NCBI GenBank assembly: GCA_964557575.1
Contig: CAZLBC010000018.1
Coordinates: 1 to 64,000 of the forward strand
Length of the DNA stretch: 64,000 nucleotides
Direction: 5' to 3'
From: CAZLBC01 sp964557575
Lineage (GTDB): Bacteria > Planctomycetota > Phycisphaerae > SM23-33
Shown here: positions 27,050-36,922 of the stretch, piece by piece
Layout: the number at the start of each line of letters is the position of its first letter
Numbering within the stretch: position 1 is the stretch's first letter
Program-made: the position numbers and the translations under genes
The notes under the pieces: model-generated
The model's database searches: none
Seen by the model: the letters and a program-made list of their open reading frames with translations, nothing else
What the model was told of the DNA's origin: nothing

Positions 27050-28198
27050 ATGGACATACAGGAGTGTAAAGAACAGTTCGAATCGCATTTCGGGCGTCCC
27101 GCCGAAGCGGCCTTCCGCGCGCCGGGCAGGGTCAACCTGATCGGCGAACACACGGACTACAACGACGGGTACGTGCTTCCCATGGCCATAGAGCGGGAAA
27201 CCGTTGCGCTGGTCGCCCCGCGCGAGGACAACATCGTGCGGGTCGTATCGAACCAGCAGGATGAACCGGCGGAATTCAGCCTGGACGCCGTCGCCCCCGG
27301 AACCCCGCCGTGGACCAATTACTGCCGCGGCGTCGCGGCGGGTATCGTGGAACGGGACCTCGCGCCCGGCGGGTGCGATATCCTGCTGGCATCATCGGTT
27401 CCCCTCGGCGGCGGCCTGTCGTCGTCGGCCTCGCTGGAAGTGGCGACGGCCCTGGCGATACTCCGCACCGCTGAAAAAAAGATCGACGGCATGGATCTCG
27501 CCCGGCTCTGCCAGGAGGCCGAACACGAGTACGCCGGCATGCCCTGCGGGATTATGGACCAGGCAATCAGCATACTCGGCAAACGGGGATCGGCACTCCT
27601 GCTTGACTGCCGCGCGGGGGATACGGCCCTGATCCCCTTCGACAACCCCGATCTCGTGCTCCTGGTGTGCAACACAAACGTCAAGCACAGCCTCGCCGAC
27701 GGAGAATACGCCAAGCGAAGAGAAACCTGCCACGAGGCGGCCGCGAAGATGGGCGTGGACAGTCTTCGCGACGCCGATTGTCAACAGGTCCAAACGGCGG
27801 CCGCCGGCGGCCTGCTCGACGGCAACCACCTGAAACGGGCCCGGCACGTGACCGGAGAGATAGACCGGACCCTGAAGGCCGTCGACGCCCTCAACAATGC
27901 CGACTACCCGCAGTTCGGCGAATTGATGTACGGCTCGCACGCGTCGCTCAGGGACGACTACGCGGTAAGCTGCGTCGAACTTGACGAAGTCGTGGACATC
28001 GCTTCACGGTCCGAAGGGGTGTTCGGCGCCCGGATGACCGGCGGCGGTTTCGGCGGCTGCGCGATCGTGCTGGTGAAGTCACGGTGCGTCGAGGCCGTTA
28101 CCGAGGCGATTGCCACGGGTTACCGGGACAAATTCAACCGCGCATGCACTCTTTTTTCGACGGTCGCCGCCGACGGTGCCGGTGAGTTGGCGTTATAA
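27050..28198 (+). CDS. galK: Galactokinase
   Basis: 382 aa, AAGGAG site. All motifs are canonical: GRVNLIGEHTDYNDGYVLP near the N-terminus (galactose-binding), PLGGGLSSSASLEVA (GHMP ATP loop) around residues 115-130, MPCGIMDQAIS with the catalytic Asp, and MTGGGFGGCAI near the end. The length is the family norm. It phosphorylates galactose to galactose-1-phosphate in the Leloir pathway. It converges with the dcw cluster, whose last gene ends 7 bp away. Confidence 0.96.
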   Translation: MDIQECKEQFESHFGRPAEAAFRAPGRVNLIGEHTDYNDGYVLPMAIERETVALVAPREDNIVRVVSNQQDEPAEFSLDAVAPGTPPWTNYCRGVAAGIVERDLAPGGCDILLASSVPLGGGLSSSASLEVATALAILRTAEKKIDGMDLARLCQEAEHEYAGMPCGIMDQAISILGKRGSALLLDCRAGDTALIPFDNPDLVLLVCNTNVKHSLADGEYAKRRETCHEAAAKMGVDSLRDADCQQVQTAAAGGLLDGNHLKRARHVTGEIDRTLKAVDALNNADYPQFGELMYGSHASLRDDYAVSCVELDEVVDIASRSEGVFGARMTGGGFGGCAIVLVKSRCVEAVTEAIATGYRDKFNRACTLFSTVAADGAGELAL

Positions 28199-28205
28199 TC
28201 GACGC

Positions 28206-28883
28206 TCATTCTTCCCGTCGTTCTTCGTTGCCCCGGCACCACAGGAGCAATGCAGCGCCGATGACGACCCAGGCCGCCGGAGACCACAACGGCATCGGGA
28301 GAAGACGCCATTCCCCCGGCGACATCCGGGTGCCGGCGTTCGACCACGCGTACAGCACGGGACTGAATTCCGCAATCCATTCGGCATTCAACGCGGGACA
28401 GAATTCGATAAAGAGGTAATACAACAGGGGGGGGGCCGGGCAGAACAATATCATGCCCGCGAGGCCGGGAGTCCGGGATCTCTCGACGCGAAGCAACCGC
28501 CCGCAGGCCAGGGCGAGGGGGAACACCGCGATAACCGCGATCCAGGCACGGAGACAGTCGGCCGCGGCGGCGTCGGAAAACACGGAGGCCGCATAGTACA
28601 GGGGAATGATCAACGCGAACATGACGGCCGCTTCCGCCGCGGACATGCCGGCAGACTCACCGTCCCGCCGGAGACAGACCAGGGGATAGACCAACGTAAA
28701 GAAAACGATCTGCGCGACCGCGAGGCACCGGAGAACGGGCAGCGTGCCGCCGGAAACCGTTTCGCCTTCCGGTGGAACATAGATCAACTCGGGCCACAGG
28801 CCGCATAAGAATCCCGCGACACAGAAGAGGAAAAACAATAAGGCGGCCGGTCGCAACAGTTTGTCCGCGTGAAACCGGGGCAT
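28206..28883 (-). CDS. Polytopic membrane protein at the end of the dcw cluster
   Basis: 225 aa with about six hydrophobic segments (ALLFFLFCVAGFLCGLW, LAVAQIVFFTLVYPLV, AAVMFALIIPLYYAASVF, AWIAVIAVFPLALACG, GMILFCPAPPLLYYLF, AAWVVIGAALLLWC). Its ATG overlaps the ftsQ-like stop as TGATG, so it is translationally coupled to the division cluster. It occupies the place where ftsA and ftsZ usually follow ftsQ. No family is recognised. Confidence 0.7.
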   Translation of the reverse strand: MPRFHADKLLRPAALLFFLFCVAGFLCGLWPELIYVPPEGETVSGGTLPVLRCLAVAQIVFFTLVYPLVCLRRDGESAGMSAAEAAVMFALIIPLYYAASVFSDAAAADCLRAWIAVIAVFPLALACGRLLRVERSRTPGLAGMILFCPAPPLLYYLFIEFCPALNAEWIAEFSPVLYAWSNAGTRMSPGEWRLLPMPLWSPAAWVVIGAALLLWCRGNEERREE

Positions 28884-29902
28884 CAGTTCGGGCTGACGTG
28901 CAACTCGTCGTACCTGAGATCGAGCCAGTCGTCCAGGCCGGCCAGCCGTCCGCCGTGACTGTGCACGTATTCGTCGAGATAGCGCATTTTACAATCCGGG
29001 GTTACGACCCAATCCTTCTTGCGGGGGAACCGTCCGAACCGTATTTCCGTCAGGGGACCGTGGCCGATCTGCGCGTATGCCTGCAGTTCGGGATCGCACT
29101 GCGAGACCCGCTGATTGTAATTCCGCACATCCGCGACGGTCACCTGGTTGCCGTATTCCCTGGTCCTGAGGAGGGCCACCAGTTTCAGGCCGGCCGCCAG
29201 ATCGTCGGCAACCCATCGTTCTCCCGCCCGGGGAGGGCCGCTCCTGACGCCACGGATAACGATGTAATGGATTCGCCGGGACTTCACGTTCGGGGGTACG
29301 CCATCGGCCGATACGTACGTCTTCTGCCGCTGGTCACAGAACGCAACGTACTTGGCGACGCAATCGCCGGGCAGCCTGACACCGTCGCGGTCGACGTAGT
29401 ATTTCCTGTTTCCGGTAACGTCGGAACAGACGATCGCGAAGGGTCTGCGAAATATTGCGTCGACGGTGACCACACCCACCCGCCTGTTTTCGCTCGACCG
29501 TCGCTTCCACACCCGGCGGACGGATTTCACGAGAGCATTCGCGGCAACGTTCTCCGCCGTCGTGCGGCAGAGTGCCGGATCATCAAAGGCGACGTTGTGC
29601 GGCAGGCTCAGAGCCGCAACCTTCCGGGCCACCCGGGAGGGAACGAAAGCGGGCGCGTTTACTATTCTCGAATCGTATCTGAGGACCCGATGCGGCCGCC
29701 GGGCCGCAATAACCCGTTCCTCCATCGCATCGAACGCGGCCCCGCCCGCGACGGCGATCGCGGCGACGGCGATGACCCACCCGACGATCTGTGCGGTTAC
29801 CCCGCGAAGGGGACGGGTATGTCCGTCGTCGGCGGTCCGGTGCCGCTCACGGCCTTTTCGGTCTTTTGTCTTCAATTTGGTTTTTGTCTTGCCGTGTGCC
29901 AT
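28883..29902 (-). CDS. FtsQ-like division protein (divergent)
   Basis: 339 aa. A basic cytoplasmic tail (KTKTKLKTKDRKGRERHR), one membrane helix (IVGWVIAVAAIAVAGGAAF), then an extracytoplasmic part. The order ddl-ftsQ is the standard dcw arrangement and the topology fits. A POTRA-like segment (VNALVKSVRRVWK, VDAIFRRPFAIV) followed by YYVDRDGVRLPG resembles the FtsQ line 'vd..G.....'. Overall similarity is too low to read more. The call rests mainly on position and topology. It is coupled to both neighbours. Confidence 0.6.
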   Translation of the reverse strand: MAHGKTKTKLKTKDRKGRERHRTADDGHTRPLRGVTAQIVGWVIAVAAIAVAGGAAFDAMEERVIAARRPHRVLRYDSRIVNAPAFVPSRVARKVAALSLPHNVAFDDPALCRTTAENVAANALVKSVRRVWKRRSSENRRVGVVTVDAIFRRPFAIVCSDVTGNRKYYVDRDGVRLPGDCVAKYVAFCDQRQKTYVSADGVPPNVKSRRIHYIVIRGVRSGPPRAGERWVADDLAAGLKLVALLRTREYGNQVTVADVRNYNQRVSQCDPELQAYAQIGHGPLTEIRFGRFPRKKDWVVTPDCKMRYLDEYVHSHGGRLAGLDDWLDLRYDELHVSPN

Positions 29903-29915
29903 CTTCTTCGTTCAG

Positions 29916-30875
29916 TCAAGTGAACACGATCGATCGTTTCGGATCGCGCTCCACCGCCATTCGCACAATCCTGTCGCACAACGCCGGAAAGGAAATCCCC
30001 GCCTGTTCCGCCGCCTTGGGAAGCAGCGAATGGCTGGTAAAACCCGGTATTGTATTGATTTCCAGTATCCACGGAACGTTGTCCGCATCGAGGATAAAAT
30101 CAACCCGGGAGAAATCCCGACAGCCGAGGACGCGGTGAGCGGCAAGGGCCATGCGTTTGAGTGTATCGGCGGTTTTCGCGTCGAGGGTATGGTCAAAAAT
30201 ATATCGGGTTTCAGCCTCGTCCGCGTACTTGGAATAATAGTCATAAAAACCCGCCTCGGGAACGATCTGTATGACGGGCAGCGGCTGATCGCCTAAAATC
30301 CCCACCGTGTATTCCTCTCCCGGTATGTACGCTTCAACGAGTACGCGGGCATAGGTATCGAGCACATGCTCCACCGCTTCTTTCACCGCCCGCTGGTCGC
30401 GGCAGATGGCGACGTCAACGCTGGACCCCCCGGAGACGGGCTTGACGACCAACGGCAGCCCCAGGGCACCGATCGTTTTCCGGGCCTCATCCACGGGAGT
30501 GAATTCCTCGATAACGGCCCACCCGGGAACCATGAGTCCTTCCCGTTTGAAGACCTGCTTGGATGCGGCCTTGTTCATGCCGAACATGCTCGCCGAGGGG
30601 GGTGATCCCGTATAGCACAACTCCCGCGCCTCGCACAAACGCTGTACCTCACCCGATTCTCCAAAATCCCCGTGCAGTGCAATGAATACGACATCAATAC
30701 CTTCGCGATCCAGGGCTTTAGTATTCCAGGGAGTGATATCGGCGCGGGTCACCGCGTGGCCGCACTCCTCCAGTGCATCTGCGACCGCGGTGCCGCTGAC
30801 CAGGGAAACGTCTCGCTCGCTGCTGCTGCCCCCCATCAACACTGTAATATCCACGGATCGATTCCTGCCTGTCAT
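29916..30875 (-). CDS. ddl: D-alanine--D-alanine ligase
   Basis: 319 aa. An ATP-grasp enzyme that makes the D-Ala-D-Ala dipeptide for peptidoglycan. The N-terminal domain has VLMGGSSSERDVSLVSG; the central domain has VVKPVSGGSSVDV and LVEAYIPGEEYTVGIL. The C-terminal metal and substrate residues are SRVDFILD and ILEINTIPGFTSHSLLPKAA. Length and motifs are those of DdlB. It lies between murB and ftsQ-like, as in many dcw clusters. Confidence 0.96.
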   Translation of the reverse strand: MTGRNRSVDITVLMGGSSSERDVSLVSGTAVADALEECGHAVTRADITPWNTKALDREGIDVVFIALHGDFGESGEVQRLCEARELCYTGSPPSASMFGMNKAASKQVFKREGLMVPGWAVIEEFTPVDEARKTIGALGLPLVVKPVSGGSSVDVAICRDQRAVKEAVEHVLDTYARVLVEAYIPGEEYTVGILGDQPLPVIQIVPEAGFYDYYSKYADEAETRYIFDHTLDAKTADTLKRMALAAHRVLGCRDFSRVDFILDADNVPWILEINTIPGFTSHSLLPKAAEQAGISFPALCDRIVRMAVERDPKRSIVFT

Positions 30876-30935
30876 TGTCAGCCTTCCTTGACTCTCGCGC
30901 TCACCAGTCGTTCCTTCAGGCGAAATACCGTTACC

Positions 30936-31811
30936 TCACCAGACCTCGATTTCCTTTTCGAGATGGATGTTAAATTCTCGTGCAACCTTGTCCCGCACGA
31001 GATCAATCAGTTTCAGAACGTCAAACGCGGTGGCACCGTCATTCACCACGATAAAATTAGCATGTTTTTCGGAAACCTCGGCACCCCCGATCTTCGTGCC
31101 CTTGAGACCTGCTTTTTCTATCAGGGCGCCCGCGCTCATTCCCCGGGGGTTTTTGAAAATACATCCGGAGTTGCGCGAACCGACCGGTTGAGTGTTTTTC
31201 TTGTAAATCCAGATCTTTTTCACTTGGCTCATGATGCGGCGCTGCTCATCCTCACGCAGCGAGAAACGGGCGCCGAGAATGAACCGGGAGGTGATATTCG
31301 AACTGCGGTATTCAAAAATCAGGTCTTCCCGCTGCCGGTCAAAAACATCCCCCTCATCGTTCATAACGGAAACGCTGCTGACGGCGCTGCCGACGTCACC
31401 GAAGGCGCCGCCGGCGTTAATCCGCACACAGCCGCCGACACTCCCGGGAACGCCGGTCAGGCCCTCAAGGCCGCTGCGGCCTTCCCGTATCGTCCGCAGC
31501 ACAAGATTCGACATCCTGAAGGCGGCCCCGGCTTCGACGCCGTCTTCAACGAAGGTGACATCCTCGAAGTCACCGGAAAGCCTGATCACCGCGCCCTCGA
31601 CGCCGGAATCCGGCACGAGGATATTGGAACCGCTGCCGAGAACGCGCATGGCAATATCGTTCTCCCGGCACCGCCGGGCGACATCCTTCAACTCGTCAAT
31701 AGTCCGTGGCTCGAAGAAAAAACGGGCCTCACCGCCTATACCAAACCAGGTATAATCGGCCAGGGGCTCATTCTCCCGGGCTATCTGTTCCAAGCCGCTC
31801 AATAATGTCAT
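30936..31811 (-). CDS. murB: UDP-N-acetylenolpyruvoylglucosamine reductase
   Basis: 291 aa, the shorter type II MurB. The FAD domain has TWFGIGGEA, LGSGSNILV and GLTGVPGSVGGCVRINAGG; the C-terminal domain has SRNSGCIFKNP, whose Ser is the proton donor, and SEKHANFIVV. It reduces UDP-GlcNAc-enolpyruvate to UDP-MurNAc with NADPH. Its 5' end overlaps the 3' end of murC by 44 nt. Confidence 0.96.
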   Translation of the reverse strand: MTLLSGLEQIARENEPLADYTWFGIGGEARFFFEPRTIDELKDVARRCRENDIAMRVLGSGSNILVPDSGVEGAVIRLSGDFEDVTFVEDGVEAGAAFRMSNLVLRTIREGRSGLEGLTGVPGSVGGCVRINAGGAFGDVGSAVSSVSVMNDEGDVFDRQREDLIFEYRSSNITSRFILGARFSLREDEQRRIMSQVKKIWIYKKNTQPVGSRNSGCIFKNPRGMSAGALIEKAGLKGTKIGGAEVSEKHANFIVVNDGATAFDVLKLIDLVRDKVAREFNIHLEKEIEVW

Positions 31812-33180
31812 TCGCCACCTTCCAGATATCCCCGGCGCCCATGGTAACCACCAGGTCGCGGGGTTCAGCGATTCCTTTAATATATTCCACGATAGTATCG
31901 AAGGTCTTCAGATAAATTGCAATACCTCCCCTGAGCCGTATCTGGGCGACCAAATCCTTGGACGATATATAGTCTTTTTCATACTGGCTGTCCCGCACGA
32001 AATAGATGTCGGGCAGGATGACCTCGTCCGCCAGCGCGAAGCTCTGGGCAAAATCCTTGAGGAGAAACCGTGTCCGGCTGTGCTGGTGGGGCTGGAAGAC
32101 ACAGATGATCCTCTTCGGCTTGTGGCAATTCGCAATAGCCCGCAGGGAGGCCTGTATTTCGGTGGGATGATGCGCATAGTCATCGACCACCATCAAACCG
32201 TTTACCTCACCCTTCAATTCTATCCGCCTCCTGGTTCCTTCGAACTTCTCGATATGCCGTATGATCGCGTCGCTCTCCAGCCCGACATTCGAAAGCAGCG
32301 CGATCGCCGCCAGCGTGTTATACGCGTTATGCAATCCGGGCAGGGGTACCCGGAGCGAGCCGAATGCCTCGTTATCCCGGATAATTTCCATGTTGACGTG
32401 GCCGCGATCCGGATTGAGAATCACCCCCCGCCAGAAGCATTCATCCGTCATCCCGAAGGTTTCGATGCGCTTGTCTATGTCGGACAGGGCCTCCGCAACG
32501 TTCCGATCCTCCCCGTTTACCACGAGGGTTCCCTCCTCCTCGATCCTGGAGGCATATGCCCTGAACGACTCGGTTATCGATCCGATATCACGGTAACAGT
32601 CCAGGTGATCCTCCTCGATATTGAGAATCGTCGCGTAGGTCGGGTGCAGGTGCAGAAAACTGCGGTCATATTCACAGGCCTCCGCGACGAACAGTTCTCC
32701 GCCGCCGACGCCGCTGGGACCGCCGAGTTGTTTGACGTCGGCGCCGACAATAAAACTCGGATCCCGTCCGGCCTCGCGAAGCACGTATGCCGTCATGGCC
32801 GTGACGGTGCTTTTACCGTGCGTACCCGAAACAGTGACCCCGACACGATCTACCATCAGCCGGCCGAGCATCTCGGCGTACTTGATGACTTCAATGCCCC
32901 GCTGCCGGGCTTCCAGCAACTCGGGATTTCTTTCCTTGATGGCGGCCGAGTAGACCACCGTATCGCACGGCTCGGGAAGGTTTTCCCCGCTTTGGCCGAT
33001 CGTGACCGCCGCGCCCATGCCGGCCAGATGATCCGTCGCTTCGCCGGAAATCAAATCGGAACCGCTGACCGCCGCGCCACGGTTTATCAGGATTTCCGCC
33101 AGGGCTCGCATCCCCGTTCCCCCGATACCAATCAAATGAAACCGACGTCCGGTATACCGGTCCTTATTCTGTTTTTCCAT
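31768..33180 (-). CDS. murC: UDP-N-acetylmuramate--L-alanine ligase
   Basis: About 470 aa. The N-terminal Rossmann part has FHLIGIGGTGMRALAEIL; the ATP loop is VSGTHGKSTVTAMTAY; the central region has EACEYDRSFLHLHP and LNIEEDHLDCY; the C-terminal domain has VDDYAHHPTEI and CVFQPHQHSRT. All are diagnostic of MurC. The start is uncertain: ATG at 33192 has AAGG only 1 nt away, ATG at 33180 has it 13 nt away; the latter is listed. It overlaps murB and lies 75 bp below murG-end sequence. Confidence 0.95.
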   Translation of the reverse strand: MEKQNKDRYTGRRFHLIGIGGTGMRALAEILINRGAAVSGSDLISGEATDHLAGMGAAVTIGQSGENLPEPCDTVVYSAAIKERNPELLEARQRGIEVIKYAEMLGRLMVDRVGVTVSGTHGKSTVTAMTAYVLREAGRDPSFIVGADVKQLGGPSGVGGGELFVAEACEYDRSFLHLHPTYATILNIEEDHLDCYRDIGSITESFRAYASRIEEEGTLVVNGEDRNVAEALSDIDKRIETFGMTDECFWRGVILNPDRGHVNMEIIRDNEAFGSLRVPLPGLHNAYNTLAAIALLSNVGLESDAIIRHIEKFEGTRRRIELKGEVNGLMVVDDYAHHPTEIQASLRAIANCHKPKRIICVFQPHQHSRTRFLLKDFAQSFALADEVILPDIYFVRDSQYEKDYISSKDLVAQIRLRGGIAIYLKTFDTIVEYIKGIAEPRDLVVTMGAGDIWKVANDIIERLGTDSPGE

Positions 33181-33327
33181 ATCGGCGTCCATACCTTGTA
33201 AAAGAATCCATTCTCGACACTTGCGCGCAACAACATACCGCGGCAGACACACGACACACTGTACATATTATCGGACTGATACGGCAGATCGCTTGAAGCC
33301 CCGCGCCGGATTTTCCCCGTACCGCCA

Positions 33328-34443
33328 TCAGGTGTTTCGGGAGGTCATCCAATCCGCGACCGCCTCGGCCGCATTCAAGCCTGAATATTCCTCGGCGGCG
33401 TATTGAACCGCACCCAGGCGTGTTGCATCCCGGAGCAGCGGTATCAGCGTATCCCGAAGCTTCTCGACGTTGATCGATGCAACGCCCCGGTCATCAACCA
33501 TCTTCACGCACCCGGCCTCAACCAACTCCGCAATATTACGATACTGCTGGCGGTCGGCATGGTGGGGATACGGCATCACGACAGCCGGGGTCGCCGTCGC
33601 CGACAGTTCGGCAACCGTGCCGGCCCCGCCGCGGGTGACGGCACAGTCGGCTATCGCGTAGGCCAGATCCATGCGATGACAGTATTCGAGAACGGTGGCC
33701 GTGAAGGCCCTGTTGTTGAATACCTGACGCACCGAATCAAGCTTATCAGCCCCTACTACCGCCAGAACCTGCCAATCCTCCGCAAATTCATCGAGATCGT
33801 CGGCAAGAAGGCACACCGTATCGGTTACCGATTCGGCGAGTATCGAACCGCCGAATACAAGCAGTGTTCTGCGGTCGGGATCAAGATTGAAATAGCGGTA
33901 TGCCTCCACGGGTGACCCTTCAACCAGTCCGGGCCTGGTCGGACAGCCTACCTTCCTGACCTTGTGGCGCACGTCGGCGGGAAATTCCTCGGCGGTGGAG
34001 GAAAACTGGGTAAATATAACGTCAACCCGGCGGGCGAGGTACCGATTTGCCTTTCCGGGCACGATATCGGGATTCAGGATCGCGGTCGGGATCGATCGCC
34101 GCGCAGCCTCGCACACCATGGCCCCGGCCGCAAATCCCCCCAGCCCCAGTACGGATACCGGTTTGAGATCGTCGAGGACGCACCGGGCCAGTCTCAGAGA
34201 ACGAAACCACGCCCAGAGGAACGGGGGCATCGCAAAGGGGTTCCTTCTCAGCGGCCGTGTCGGCTGCGGAATCGCGGCATAATCGGTGGCAGCGAGTATA
34301 TCCCGATCTATCGTCCGGTTGCTGCACGCGAAGGCGACCACCGCCGCGGGATCATTCCTGGTGACCTGGTCGGCAACGGCCAACCCCGGGTACATGTGTC
34401 CGCCGGTTCCACCGCCGGCAATAATGTACGTCGGGCTACTCAT
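33328..34443 (-). CDS. murG: UDP-GlcNAc:lipid I GlcNAc transferase
   Basis: About 371 aa. The N-terminal loop YIIAGGGTGGHMYPGLAVA is the lipid-phosphate loop of MurG. The C-terminal donor site has VTRGGAGTVAELSATATPAVVMPYPHHADRQQ, with the Glu and Gln residues typical of the family. The start at 34443 (MSSPT) is chosen because AGAGG lies about 9 nt upstream, inside the end of ftsW, whose stop it overlaps by 8 nt. It makes lipid II on the inner face of the cytoplasmic membrane. Confidence 0.95.
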   Translation of the reverse strand: MSSPTYIIAGGGTGGHMYPGLAVADQVTRNDPAAVVAFACSNRTIDRDILAATDYAAIPQPTRPLRRNPFAMPPFLWAWFRSLRLARCVLDDLKPVSVLGLGGFAAGAMVCEAARRSIPTAILNPDIVPGKANRYLARRVDVIFTQFSSTAEEFPADVRHKVRKVGCPTRPGLVEGSPVEAYRYFNLDPDRRTLLVFGGSILAESVTDTVCLLADDLDEFAEDWQVLAVVGADKLDSVRQVFNNRAFTATVLEYCHRMDLAYAIADCAVTRGGAGTVAELSATATPAVVMPYPHHADRQQYRNIAELVEAGCVKMVDDRGVASINVEKLRDTLIPLLRDATRLGAVQYAAEEYSGLNAAEAVADWMTSRNT

Positions 34444-35674
34444 TCCTGGCATCCTCTTTGCATACCCCCGGCGTCATCGGGGCGTCACTGACACCGGATC
34501 GCGAAGAAACCGACACGATGAGCCCCGCGGCGAAAGAGGTGACAATCAGCGACGTGCCCCCGGCCGAGACGAAGGGGAGAGAAATACCGGTCGGCGGCAG
34601 GATCACCAGGTTGACCGCCACGTGGAGAACGGCCTGAAGCGCTATGACGAGCCCCAGCGATGCCGCCAGGACCGATCCGAATCGGTCACCCGCGCCGCGA
34701 GACACGCGGCGCGTATTCCAGACCCACAACGCCAGCAAACCCACGAGGAGCGAGGCGCCGATGAGACCCCATTCCTCGCAAAACGCGGCAAAAATAAAAT
34801 CGGTAACATCCTCGGGCAAAAAGCCGAGTTTGCGGATGCCCATACCGGGGCCGCGCCCCGACACGCCGCCGCTGCAAATCGAAACGATGGCTTGCCGGGC
34901 CTGGTACGAAGCCGGATTGGATGCGTTCCAGGGGTCGATCACCGCGGTAATCCTTTGAAGCTTTCCGGGCGAATTGACGACCGTCACGAATGCGGCAACC
35001 GCCCCCGACGGCAGCAGGGAAACGAGGTAATACCACCGAATCCCGGCGATATACATGGTCACCAGTCCGGCGGTACATATGATCAGCCCCATGCCCAGGT
35101 CCTCGGTAATAACCAGGCCGGTGCATCCGGCGACCAGTACAAAAGCCGCCAGGAACACAAGGGGACTCCGCGCATTGGTGGTGCGCCGGGAGAGCCATGC
35201 GGAAAGAAATATGATGAGGGTAAACTTGATTAATTCCGACGGCTGGAGGCCGAATGAGTACTGCGGCGGCCCGAATCGCAGCCAGCGGTACCGTCCTCCG
35301 ACCTCGTGTCCAACGCCGGGCACGAATACCAGCCCGCAGAGGAACACCGAGAACACCAGCAGCGCAAGTGCCGGCCAGTTCATGCGCGTTCCCCGCGCGA
35401 ACATACGGTAATCCATGCGGGAGGTTGCGACGAGAACGGCCATCGCAACGGCGAGAAAGACGAAATGACGCAGCTCGCTTCGCGCATACCAGACCCCCTT
35501 CTGCCCGAGGGAAACCGATGCACTGTACACGGCAACCGCCCCCACACACATGAGAGCGAAGGCGATAAGCATGATCCAGCGTCCGCCGGTATCGACGGGA
35601 TGCGGGCCACAGGGGTACGCCGCGGGAATCCTTTCCGTCGTCTGTTCCATCGTGATTGCCGTATCCGCGAACAT
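34436..35674 (-). CDS. ftsW: SEDS-family peptidoglycan glycosyltransferase FtsW
   Basis: 412 aa with ten membrane helices. Conserved SEDS features: YSASVSLGQ in the first helix region, RYRWLRFGPPQYSFGLQPSELIKF, RRTTNARSPL, EDLGMGLIICTAG, SGGVSGRGPGMGIRKLGFLPEDVTDFIFAAFCEEWGLIG (spread over the active loop) and PPTGISLPFVSAGGTS. It is placed between mraY and murG, and pairs with the class B PBP at 40120. ATG at 35650 is an alternative start; neither has a clear ribosome site. Confidence 0.95.
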   Translation of the reverse strand: MFADTAITMEQTTERIPAAYPCGPHPVDTGGRWIMLIAFALMCVGAVAVYSASVSLGQKGVWYARSELRHFVFLAVAMAVLVATSRMDYRMFARGTRMNWPALALLVFSVFLCGLVFVPGVGHEVGGRYRWLRFGPPQYSFGLQPSELIKFTLIIFLSAWLSRRTTNARSPLVFLAAFVLVAGCTGLVITEDLGMGLIICTAGLVTMYIAGIRWYYLVSLLPSGAVAAFVTVVNSPGKLQRITAVIDPWNASNPASYQARQAIVSICSGGVSGRGPGMGIRKLGFLPEDVTDFIFAAFCEEWGLIGASLLVGLLALWVWNTRRVSRGAGDRFGSVLAASLGLVIALQAVLHVAVNLVILPPTGISLPFVSAGGTSLIVTSFAAGLIVSVSSRSGVSDAPMTPGVCKEDARNE

Positions 35675-35727
35675 CGTATTGAAGCCGGCGATGCCACATA
35701 CACCGGCTGCGCGTCACGCATTACTTA

Positions 35728-36858
35728 TTATCGGAGTTTAATCGTTCCTATCGCCAGCGCGGCGAAGAGTATTCCCAGTATCCAGAACCGGGTGACCACC
35801 TTCGTTTCAGGCCAGCCCCCGAGGTGGAAATGATGATGAATCGGCGCAATCCTGAAAATACGTCTACCCGGAGAACCGTCCTTGCCCTTGGTGAACTTGA
35901 AGTATCCCACCTGGAGCAGAACGCTTCCCGCCTCCATCGCGAATACCCCGCCCGCTATCATCAACGTCAGTTCCTGGCGCGTTACCACCGCTATATATCC
36001 GAGAAGTCCACCGAGCGGCAGTGAACCCGTATCGCCCATGAACACCGAGGCCGGCGCAGCATTGAACCAGAGGAATCCCAGGCAGGAACCGATAATGGCG
36101 GCGCAGACGATGGTCATTTCCGCCGAAGACTCCACGAAGGGCATATGGAAGAATTCGGCCCAGTCCTTGATGCCCACTATCCAGGATACCATCAGCATGA
36201 CCATCCCGACTTCCAGGATACACCCCCCCGCCAGGCCGTCCATGCCGTCGGTGAGGTTGACCGCATTGCTCATGCCGGTCATAACAACAACCATGACAAT
36301 GACATACACCACAAAATGAAGCGGTACGGCGGGGGCCTTGAAGGGAAAGAAAAAACTGTGAGCGGGATTGGATTCCCCGAGATACGAGTAGTACGTCGAT
36401 TCCCATCCCGCTTCACCGTACCGCCAGACGAAACTGCTCAACAGGACGGCGAGGCCGATCTGGAACAACAGTTTCTCCCACGCTTTCAATCCGACCCTGC
36501 TGCTGCTGCGCAGCTTGATCCAGTCGTCAACTCCGCCGAGGGCACCGAGCCACAGGAGGGCCATGAGGGCCGAATCGATATACATGTTCTTGAGGTTGGC
36601 AAAAACAACGATGCTGCACAGGATCGAGATCACTACCAGGATTCCCCCCATCGTCGGGGTGTCCGATTTATGCAGCGTCATCCGGTTCAGGGCGGCATGA
36701 TCAAATTCCGGCCGATCCCCTATTTTCATCCTGAGAAGTACCCGTATCATTCGCGGACCGAGAAACATGACGATAAAAAAACTGAGGATGCCCGCCCCGA
36801 TCAATCGCAATCCTCTCTCGGATTGCGAAAAAAAATCTTCAAACATCCAGTAAAGCAT
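35728..36858 (-). CDS. mraY: Phospho-MurNAc-pentapeptide translocase
   Basis: 376 aa, ten membrane helices. The three MraY signatures are present: HKSDTPTMGGILV, the loop with VNLTDGMDGLAGG, and the C-terminal RIAPIHHHFHLGGWPETKVVTRFWI histidine-rich region, plus NAAPASVFMGDTGSLPLGG. It transfers phospho-MurNAc-pentapeptide to undecaprenyl phosphate to make lipid I. It is directly followed by ftsW 53 bp later; the murD gene that normally sits between them is missing. Confidence 0.97.
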   Translation of the reverse strand: MLYWMFEDFFSQSERGLRLIGAGILSFFIVMFLGPRMIRVLLRMKIGDRPEFDHAALNRMTLHKSDTPTMGGILVVISILCSIVVFANLKNMYIDSALMALLWLGALGGVDDWIKLRSSSRVGLKAWEKLLFQIGLAVLLSSFVWRYGEAGWESTYYSYLGESNPAHSFFFPFKAPAVPLHFVVYVIVMVVVMTGMSNAVNLTDGMDGLAGGCILEVGMVMLMVSWIVGIKDWAEFFHMPFVESSAEMTIVCAAIIGSCLGFLWFNAAPASVFMGDTGSLPLGGLLGYIAVVTRQELTLMIAGGVFAMEAGSVLLQVGYFKFTKGKDGSPGRRIFRIAPIHHHFHLGGWPETKVVTRFWILGILFAALAIGTIKLR

Positions 36859-36922
36859 GATTTCCGGTCCTGTCTTGTCCGCCGGCCGCTTAAGGTCGGC
36901 CGCCGATTATACCAGTATCGCG

